From the NCBI GenBank assembly GCA_900088475.1, contig FLMG01004399.1, positions 1 to 11,167 of the forward strand: a stretch of 11,167 bases of DNA, written 5' to 3'. The position numbers and the translations under genes are program-made. Within the stretch, counting starts at the first letter, position 1; each line of letters opens with the position of its first letter. This DNA is from Hyphochytrium catenoides. Lineage: Eukaryota; Sar; Hyphochytriomycetes; Hyphochytriales; Hyphochytriaceae. Positions 1-11,167 of this stretch are shown piece after piece. The notes beneath the pieces are model-generated. The model was not told where the DNA came from. It did not search any database and was given only the letters and a program-made list of their open reading frames with translations.

Positions 1-81
1 TCTGCTTATCCATTTCTTCTCCGCTTCGTCGTTGAATGGGCTGATGCATATCCTTTGTTCATTATTGTCCCTTCTTGCCAG

Positions 82-354
82 GAGCTGACCAAACTATGGG
101 AGTTTGGGGAAAGACAGCAGGTGGAATCTGAGGTCCAGGAGCTCCACCAAGAGGACACCAATCAGACTGACCAGGATAGCAGCAGTCGGGAGGCCAAGGA
201 GGAGGGAGAGGTAGCCACATTGGTGACCTCAAGCAAAGAGCCCGAAGGGGGACTGAAGAGACCAGTCTTTGAACGTCCAGAGCTCGCGGAGCCTGTCATC
301 GGCGTGTTCCTCGACGACGAATTAGCAGGAAACAATCAGGACGCTGAAGGCTGA
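82..354 (+). CDS. 3'-terminal coding exon of an upstream gene; acidic C-terminal tail, function unknown
   Basis: An open frame of 90 codons ends at TGA 352-354. It is preceded by a pyrimidine-rich stretch and an acceptor (CTTGCCAG, ending at 81), so the exon is read from Glu at 82 in phase 0. The rest of the gene lies to the left of the window. The peptide starts with a short amphipathic stretch (LTKLWEFGERQ) and continues as a Glu/Asp/Gln/Ser-rich segment with no cysteine and no hydrophobic span. It ends in a mixed motif (RPVFERPELAEPVIGVF) followed by an acidic end. This composition suggests a disordered C-terminal tail. No family is recognisable from this piece. The gene converges on the minus-strand gene that ends at 423, leaving only 68 bp between stop codons, so their 3' UTRs probably overlap. 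The exon call is fairly secure, the function unknown. Confidence 0.65.
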   Translation, partial: ELTKLWEFGERQQVESEVQELHQEDTNQTDQDSSSREAKEEGEVATLVTSSKEPEGGLKRPVFERPELAEPVIGVFLDDELAGNNQDAEG

Positions 355-422
355 TGGATTGCACGCGGCCTCACGTTAATGGCTCTCTCTCCCCTAGCTG
401 GCTATGATTACTTCTCTGCTTT

Positions 423-1506
423 CTAGTCAACGTCCAGGGCCTTTTGGACTTCGCTACAGATCCTTTTGAGGGCTTGGAAGTCAGGGCGGCAACTCTAAAT
501 GAAGGGCGGGCGGGCAAAGAGTTTGGGTACTAAGATGATATGTGCAAAAAGGCGTCGGGCAACTCCTAAAGAGACGTACCTCCAGCAATAATTGCAACCT
601 GTCCTCTCCCTTGATCAACAGCGCGACATAGACTACTACGTCAGAGAAGGAAATAGCTTCGTTTATCAGAACTGAGTCTATCTGAGGAACTTCTATCACC
701 TATCCGTATGGGTATCATTGTCAGTAGGAAGGTAGAGAGATCGGACTGAGAATAGGTTGATATCGAATGGGAAGCGCCGCAAAAGAGCTAATCATAGGGT
801 GGAAGGGCGTGAGAGGAGCTCACAGACTTGCGTTCTCAGACTGCTCACTGCATAGCGCCCAAGGCGAGAAAAATCTCTATGGAAGAAGAGACAGATAGAC
901 TGAAGGACGGCCGAGGTGGACTCATGGATCCGGGGAGCTGTTACCTTTGAGACCCGACGCCCAGAATAGTATTCCTTCGTCATCTGAAGCCCGATGCCCG
1001 GCAGGATGAGGATGAGCTCTTAGTTAGGGAGAAAGTGGAGGTGCGTGGGTACGGGTCATGAGTAGAGAGTTGACCGTCAGCAAGACGTTCAGAAAGGTAG
1101 TTTTCTGAAAGAATAGATATGTACCTGCTGTTACCCGTGTCCGCCTTCTGAGAGCCGTCACCCCTGCTTGGACCACCAGCCAACCGGTCAGGGAGAGAAT
1201 AAAAGGATAACTGAGGAGCGGAAGAGAGGAGTCCCGAAGCCGGAGCGGGTCTATCCAGTAGCATATGGCCATGACGCCGATACTCCCGAGAGCAGTAACG
1301 ACTTGGAACGTGGCTGTAGGTCCATGATGCCGCCCTCCGCACTCCACCCTAATCTCAACCGCTGATAGAGGCAAATAATTGGCATCTCAGCGCCGTAGCG
1401 GCAGGAGGGTAGGATAGGCACACAGGGCATGGATACCTGCTGATGCTTGCTTTATATCATCTCCCATAGTGCGTACACTAACTTGACAGCGGCTGGAATG
1501 GTCCAT
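423..1506 (-). CDS. Small multi-exon membrane protein, unknown family (5' end uncertain)
   Basis: This gene was assembled by hand from splice sites on the minus strand. The preferred exons are 1506-1437, 1361-1125, 983-945, 692-580 and 494-423, giving 176 aa and ending at TAG 425-423. The best-supported part is the last junction: a GAG|GTACGT donor after 580, an 85-nt intron, and a TTTAG acceptor before 494, keeping frame into an exon that ends LDVD-stop. Exon 1361-1125 encodes two hydrophobic segments, about residues 43-59 and 70-94, separated by DPLRLRD and followed by a basic RRRTR. The C-terminal 75 residues are amphipathic and probably not membrane-embedded. The start is a guess: ATG 1506-1504 is the first in-frame Met I can use, but the frame stays open upstream to an AG acceptor at 1699, so more N-terminal coding sequence may exist. 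The middle exon could also splice in phase 0 using a donor after 1135. I recognise no family. Introns here (75-245 nt) are mostly shorter than those of MCM7. Confidence 0.5.
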
Positions 1507-1754
1507 CTGACCGACCTCAGGCCTGTGCAGAGTGCAAGTCGGCAGCTCCTCAGCGCCCGTCCTTTGGGGATCTACAGTGCTGGTGGCAGCGGTCGCAAGG
1601 GAGCGCGGCCAGCCAGCTTGCGATCGCTGCTGCTCTGCCTCTGCGTGCTCTTCGGGAGCCCAAGGCGATTCATAAAGCGATGCTGGGATGTTTGCAGGCT
1701 ATGAAATGTTCAGTTGATATATTTCCTCGGTGCCCGTTGCCCAGTATTTTAGGC

Positions 1755-1762
1755 TATAAATA
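1755..1762 (+). promoter_or_regulatory. TATA-like box
   Basis: TATAAATA occurs on the plus strand in the region between the minus-strand gene and MCM7. It matches the core TATA consensus exactly. If used for MCM7 it would place transcription initiation near 1785-1795 and give a long 5' leader of about 690 nt containing the CT tract. Many protists lack functional TATA boxes, so the match could be chance. Confidence 0.3.
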
Positions 1763-1833
1763 GGCTCCTGAAAGTTACAAAACTGCATGAAAGCACGCGT
1801 ATTATTCCTCTTCTTTCATTGAGTGACACCGCA

Positions 1834-1844
1834 TTCCCGCCAAA
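1834..1844 (-). promoter_or_regulatory. E2F/DP-type binding site
   Basis: Read on the minus strand the site is TTTGGCGGGAA. It contains TTTGGCGG, which fits the E2F consensus TTTSSCGS, and the plus strand reads TTCCCGCCAAA. It lies about 640 bp upstream of the MCM7 start and about 330 bp upstream of the proposed start of the divergent minus-strand gene. E2F control of MCM2-7 genes at G1/S is well established in animals and plants, so position and sequence together make a functional site credible. I noticed no second copy in this spacer. Binding is inferred, not shown. Confidence 0.5.
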
Positions 1845-1884
1845 TTTGATCTGTTTGAGACCTCACACAGGCCCGGTTATTGCA

Positions 1885-1925
1885 CTCTCTCTCTCCTTTC
1901 TCCTTTCTCCTTTCTCTCTCTCTCC

Positions 1926-1965
<40 letters not shown>

Positions 1966-2067
1966 GTCTCTCTTTCTCTCTCTCCTTTCTCCCTCTTTCC
2001 CTCTGTCTCTCTGTCTGTCTCATTTCTCTCTTGTCCTCTCTCCCTGTCCTTTTCCCTATCTCTCTCT
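1885..2067 (+). repeat. Long CT-rich polypyrimidine tract upstream of MCM7
   Basis: About 180 bp consist almost only of C and T on the plus strand, made of CT, CTTT and TCC blocks with a few G interruptions (CTGT). The longest pure CT run lies near 1932-1957. On the opposite strand it is a GA tract. Long open frames through it, encoding Ser/Leu on plus and Arg/Glu on minus, are a by-product of the repeat. It sits in the MCM7 promoter or 5' leader and might act as a GAGA-type element, a nucleosome-excluding tract or the pyrimidine tract of a leader intron. Confidence 0.85.
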
Positions 2068-2483
2068 GCGCTCTTGCTTGTCGCTTCTCCTTTCCATGAC
2101 TTCTCCGTTATGTGTTCCTGACCAGGCAGGCGATTGAGGAAGCACCATGTGGAGCGGCTGTGGTCCCGGAAGCTCATCTCCTTCTCTCCGCCTCCGTCTC
2201 CTATTCCTGCGGTGGTCCAATAGCTCTCTCACCAAGAGAGAAAGCCGATAGACACGTACCTACTCCGCCCATCTTCGGGACCATTGGCCTTGGTTGCCGC
2301 CTCTTCGTATTGAACGAACGCGATTTCAGAGCAACTCACAAAGGTGTTCGAGCGAGCCGCCGCTAGCTGAGCCCCAAACAAACAATTACTGGCGAATGAC
2401 CCGCTATCCAGAGCTGGTGATCTAGACTGACCCTGGCTGCTCAAGGCCAGCTTCACCCTTCGTCCGCCGTCCCTTCACTAACA

Positions 2484-8734
<6,251 letters not shown>

Positions 8735-9180
8735 AATACTTGTGCCGTACAAAGCCTCACCGCCAGACTGCAGGCAACGAAGGGAAGAGACCAGGGGCTG
8801 CGTGCAGAAGAGGGAAAGCATCTAGCACCAGAGGCCAGGGTAAAGCAAGCCACTACTGTTGGCTTAAGCCCTAAGAGAGGACGAGCGGAGCAGGAACGGC
8901 AAGTAGGGACTGACAAGCTCTACTTCCTTCTCCTACATCCCTGATGGTCTCTCTCAACCTGTTTTATAAGCCTTTGTGCTACCTTAAAACTCACAAACAA
9001 AGAGTCAGCCAGCGTCTGCTTCACTCTCGCTGCAGCTCCTTCGCCTTCTTCTGTTAATTTCCCAAGTCCCACCTTCTTTGCCAGTCAGTCATGTCTTTCT
9101 CTGGAGATGGAACGAGGCTAAGCGACGGAGAGGCAGCTGGAAGCCTTCTTTCTAGTGCATCACATGCAGAGGGAAACCGA
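8735..9180. other. Convergent spacer between MCM7 and the minus-strand membrane-protein gene
   Basis: These 446 bp hold the 3' UTRs of two convergent genes. I find no AATAAA on the plus strand after the MCM7 stop; the nearest AT-rich motifs are TTTTATAAG near 8959 and CTTAAAACTC near 8982. Open frames here are short extensions or shadows. No RNA gene or strong repeat is visible. Confidence 0.6.
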
Positions 9181-10083
9181 CTACCTAAAGGCGTGAACAG
9201 GGAGGCGAGCCCTCTGCCTAGATAACATCATCTCAGCAGCCTTCCTTATGCCAGCGATCCCACCAACTGAGCTGAACCATAAGGACCATGGAAGAAGAGA
9301 ACTGGGAAGAAGGAACCATGCAAACAAAGATAATAGACAGAAGGCGACGCGCGCGAGATACTGCGAGAGATGCGAAGGCATGTTATGGGTAGCACACAGG
9401 AAGTACATCCACGGCCCACCTTCCACGGCCAAGCGAGCCTCTCTTCTCTTCTGTTCCCCGAGCCGAGTAGGTGCGGAGTGTCCTTGCGATCTAAGCCGTC
9501 GAGCCTCTCCTTCAGCCTAGCCAACAGAGAAAGAGAACCCTTATCCGCTTTCCTTCTCTGTATGCTCATAATCAAAGGTTTACTGAAAATAGGTCCTTGA
9601 TGTCTGACTGGAGAGAGAGAGAGAGAGAGAGAGAGAGCAGGCGCAATGCGTAGTATCCACTACCGCCCGGCTCTCTCCCTTTCACTTTCCCTCCTCCCGG
9701 GATATTTGTGGCTGTCTACTCTGCTGTGCCTCGATCAAAGATTTGAGAAGGAGAAGGAGCCGACTGATGAGCTCAAAGATCCCAAGACAGACAATGAAGA
9801 GACAGCAGAGGTCTAAGGGCTCTCTGACGTACTTCTCCCAGAGTTCTGGATCGATGTCTTCGCTCTTCCTTCTCACCCAGAGAACTAGCGAGGAGAAAAG
9901 GCGCGTATAGAACGACAGGAACTGTCGGCAGTAGCTAAGGACTGCAGAATGCAGAGTAGAACTAAGTGCAGAGAGAGGGAGATCGTCAAGTCCATAATAG
10001 AGAAATAGTAGAGCGAGAGGAGGGAACAAAGCGTAACGAAATAGCGGCGTCGAAGGCTTTCGTGTCTCCGTCATCTTCACCAT
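9181..10083 (-). CDS. Predicted multi-pass membrane protein, three exons, 224 aa, unknown family
   Basis: Exons on the minus strand: 10083-9686, 9516-9420 and 9360-9181 (TAG 9183-9181). Phases agree: AA|GTGAAA donor (phase 2), CTAG acceptor at 9517, AAG|GTGGGC donor (phase 0), CTCGCAG acceptor before 9360. The ATG at 10083 is the first Met after an in-frame TAA in the upstream sequence. Hydrophobic spans: about 15-32, 91-113 and 168-198, with a further Leu/Ser/aromatic amphipathic stretch at 37-70. Between spans 1 and 2 lies a charged loop (RRKSEDIDPELWEKY). Residues 118-165 form a polar, basic linker. The C-terminus is basic (RKAAEMMLSRQRARL). This suggests an endomembrane or organelle membrane protein; no enzyme motif or family is recognised. 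An unspliced reading would stop at TGA 9684-9682 after 133 aa, which is the simplest alternative. It converges on MCM7. Confidence 0.6.
9584..9607 (-). other. Possible 24-nt microexon in the first intron of the minus-strand membrane-protein gene
   Basis: On the minus strand a long CT run and CTCCAG are followed by 24 nt and then the donor GTAAAC. The length is a multiple of three, and inclusion keeps the frame between the two flanking exons, adding eight residues (NQTSRTYFQ spans the join). It could be a cassette exon or chance. Confidence 0.25.
9611..9637 (+). repeat. GA microsatellite (CT on the sense strand of the minus-strand gene)
   Basis: About 13 GA units. Read on the minus strand they form a CT tract directly before a CCAG, inside the proposed first intron of the membrane-protein gene. 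Confidence 0.9.
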
Positions 10084-10200
10084 CTCTCCTCTCCCTTGGG
10101 TCTCTTATTACTCCCTTTGTTCTGTCTTCCTGTCTTCCTCTCCGTCCTATTGCTTGCTCAGGATCTTTTCCTCTCCCGACCGTCGCCGTCGACTCTTCTC

Positions 10201-10572
10201 ATGCATCCAAGTCCCGAGAACTCATGGGTAAGGGCAATCCTGGAAGCTGCGCGGCGCCTGGTAGTGCGAGAGCTGCCCCATCAGCCTACACCATCCCGCG
10301 CCATTCCAGAGACCAGAGACCCAGACCGAGGCCAAGCTCACAGGCTCAACTGCCGCAGGCCGCGGGCCAGGAGAGCATCCAGCTTTCTCCTCTCTCTCTC
10401 TCTCTGCTGCGCTCTGCACTCCTACAGGCGCAGGCAGGCCAGGGTCCTTCCTTTACCAGGGAGTCCGCCAGTCCGCTTCTCCTCTGAAAGTGAAAGGCCA
10501 TCACCGGACAGGCCCGGGACCGAGCCCGAGTTACTGACCCGGGACCAAGCCCGAGTCAGTGACTCAAGTTGA
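10201..10572 (+). CDS. Doubtful ORF, 123 aa, hypothetical
   Basis: ATG 10201-10203 opens a frame that starts MHPSPENSWVRAILEAARRLVVREL, whose middle is a plausible amphipathic helix. It continues as an Arg/Pro/Ser-rich segment and stops at TGA 10570-10572 inside a minisatellite. A good donor (TGG|GTAAGG, 10228) and a CT-rich acceptor (CCTACAG, ending at 10429) lie within it, so part may be intron. Two AATAAA motifs follow about 375 bp downstream. The start context is poor and composition is biased. It may be a real short gene, the leader of the gene starting at 11129, or nothing. Confidence 0.2.
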   Translation: MHPSPENSWVRAILEAARRLVVRELPHQPTPSRAIPETRDPDRGQAHRLNCRRPRARRASSFLLSLSLCCALHSYRRRQARVLPLPGSPPVRFSSESERPSPDRPGTEPELLTRDQARVSDSS

Positions 10573-10602
10573 GCCCGAGTCAGTGACCCGAGACCTCGGG
10601 GA
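10513..10602 (+). repeat. 25-bp tandem minisatellite, three copies plus a partial
   Basis: Copies lie at 10513-10537, 10538-10562, 10563-10586 (24 bp) and 10587-10602 (partial). The core shared by the first three is AGCCCGAGT followed by a (T/C)A(C/G)TGA end. Copies 1 and 2 begin CCCGGGACC, which is diverged in copy 3. The repeat is GC-rich, unlike the AG/CT repeats around it. Confidence 0.85.
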
Positions 10603-10782
10603 CTGTACAGTAGGGCTTGGTAGTGTGATGGTAAACAACGTACAAGAGCCCAAGATATAAAGAGAGAGAGGAAGAGAGACAGGGCGAGAGAAAAAGATCG
10701 AGGAGGGAGAAGGCAAAACGAAGAGAAACAGTGTCGGAAGAAGAGGGAAGACAGAAACAGAAGGGAGGGGGGAGATAGATAA

Positions 10783-10814
10783 AGAGAGAGAGAGAGAGAG
10801 CGAGCGAGCGAGCG

Positions 10815-10883
<69 letters not shown>

Positions 10884-10904
10884 CAAGCAGCGAAGCAAGC
10901 AGTG
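10783..10904 (+). repeat. Long GA tract with embedded GAGC repeat and a 12-bp tandem duplication
   Basis: GA units run from 10783 to 10800, are interrupted by five CGAG units (10801-10820), and resume as about 30 AG units to 10880. Then comes a 12-bp direct duplication, AAGCAAGCAGCG / AAGCAAGCAGTG (10881-10904). The region upstream from about 10655 is also purine-rich. Long Leu/Ser or Arg/Glu open frames through it are repeat artefacts. Confidence 0.92.
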
Positions 10905-10946
10905 AGAGCTTGGAAAGCGAGTGGGATGCAAAGGCAACAACTTCAA

Positions 10947-10959
10947 AATAAAGAATAAA
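10947..10959 (+). terminator. Paired AATAAA polyadenylation-type signals
   Basis: AATAAA occurs at 10947-10952 and again at 10954-10959, in a small AT-rich island between a GA tract and the next gene start. If functional it would end a plus-strand transcript coming from about 10200-10570. Whether this organism uses AATAAA is unknown, since the MCM7 3' end shows none. Confidence 0.25.
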
Positions 10960-11128
10960 GAGCATATAGATCAAGAGCCAGAGCTCGGATGAAGCGCACC
11001 ATCGACTCCGCGTAGCTCCAGCGGCCTCGGCTCTCCGGTTGTGTCAGCCTGACACTTCCTAGGATAGCTCTCATTCTTCTCACTTGCTTTTTGTCGCACC
11101 TGCTCTCTCTCTCTCTCTCTCCCTCGCC

Positions 11129-11167
11129 ATGGCCGTGGCCGGTACTATTGCCAGCGTGATTGGGTTG
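11129..11167 (+). CDS. Probable 5' end of a further gene, cut by the window end
   Basis: ATG 11129-11131 lies in a strong context (TCGCCATGG) directly after a CT-rich leader. The 13 visible codons read MAVAGTIASVIGL with no stop. The small, hydrophobic start could be a signal or transit peptide or the first membrane segment. Too little is visible to assign a function. Its leader resembles other pyrimidine-rich stretches before coding sequence in this window. Confidence 0.5.
   Translation, partial: MAVAGTIASVIGL

Larger units (their letters stand above)
1507..2483. other. Divergent intergenic/promoter region between the minus-strand gene and MCM7
   Basis: This stretch holds the TATA-like box, the E2F-type site and the CT tract listed separately. 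The minus-strand frame that is open from 1698 to 1507 may be extra N-terminal coding sequence of the minus-strand gene. Between the CT tract and the MCM7 start there are short upstream open frames on the plus strand, for example ATG 2096-2098 to TGA 2135-2137 (13 aa). These could be translated only if the leader is as long as the TATA box suggests. An in-frame TGA precedes the MCM7 ATG with no other Met between them, which supports the chosen MCM7 start. Confidence 0.5.
10084..11128. other. Largely non-coding region between the minus-strand gene and the last plus-strand gene
   Basis: Besides the doubtful ORF, minisatellite, GA tract and AATAAA pair listed separately, it holds a CT run at 11103-11121 immediately before the last start codon. 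The CT-rich stretch at 10084-10200 is the likely promoter or leader of the minus-strand gene starting at 10083. I see no RNA gene. Confidence 0.6.

Noticed and set aside
849-876. Possible small exon in the minus-strand gene (TTCCATAG acceptor, GTGAGC donor) reading EIFLALGAM
   Set aside because: It would follow a 68-nt intron, and its phase-2 donor cannot join the next exon in frame under the preferred model. It fits only the alternative phase-0 model.
1447-1704. Plus-strand 85-aa ORF
   Set aside because: It lies antisense to a better-connected minus-strand frame, with no splice partners or recognisable motif.
1863-2177. Minus-strand ORF rich in Arg/Glu, and matching plus-strand Ser/Leu ORFs (1819-2137)
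   Set aside because: They read through the CT/GA tract in several frames. The composition is dictated by the repeat and there is no domain or consistent splice context.
2260-2456. Minus-strand ATG exon (about 66 aa) ending in a good GTACGT donor
   Set aside because: It would start only 27 bp from the divergent MCM7 ATG, leaving no room for promoters. Its phase-2 donor finds no good phase-2 acceptor leading into the minus-strand gene. It is not excluded, but too weak to call.
9248-9600. Plus-strand ORFs of 90 and 76 aa
   Set aside because: They are antisense to spliced exons of the minus-strand membrane-protein gene, which have matching phases and acceptors.
10422-10974. Two overlapping minus-strand Leu/Ser-rich ORFs
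   Set aside because: They are translations of the GA tract and minisatellite in different frames, with no independent coding signal.

Overview
This is nuclear DNA from a eukaryote. The genes are dense, split by many spliceosomal introns (GT-AG plus one GC-AG) and arranged on alternating strands. Introns and spacers are rich in CT/GA simple repeats. The MCM7 protein resembles plant and protist orthologues about as closely as animal ones, and the repeat style recalls protists such as coccidians or stramenopile algae. I cannot name the organism from the sequence, and I see no viral, transposon or prokaryotic genes.

Layout, left to right. (1) 82-354, + strand: the last coding exon of a gene that begins outside the window, encoding an acidic, probably disordered tail. 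(2) 423-about 1506, - strand: a small gene of several short exons, tail-to-tail with the first (68 bp between stop codons), encoding a protein with two hydrophobic segments that I cannot name. (3) About 1507-2483: a divergent promoter region with a TATA-like box, a consensus E2F-type site and a long CT tract. (4) 2484-8734, + strand: the main gene, a complete MCM7 in 15 exons. It encodes 779 aa with an intact zinc finger, Walker A, Walker B, sensor 1 and arginine finger. Intron 9 has a GC donor, and a 60-nt exon 3 is easily missed. (5) 8735-9180: a spacer. (6) 9181-10083, - strand: a three-exon gene for a 224-aa multi-spanning membrane protein of unknown family, convergent with MCM7, with a possible 24-nt in-frame microexon. 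(7) 10084-11128: mostly non-coding, with one doubtful + strand ORF, a 25-bp minisatellite, a long GA/GAGC tract and two AATAAA motifs. (8) 11129-11167, + strand: the probable first codons of another gene, cut by the window end.

MCM7 is the only gene whose function is clear. It is a subunit of the MCM2-7 replicative helicase, which is loaded at origins in G1 and becomes the motor of the CMG helicase in S phase. The E2F-type site in the divergent promoter fits the known S-phase control of MCM genes. The neighbours show no obvious functional link to replication. I found no convincing new biological system. The interest lies in gene structure: hidden exons, the GC-AG intron, phase-0 exon modularity, unrecognised membrane-protein genes and strand-biased repeats.
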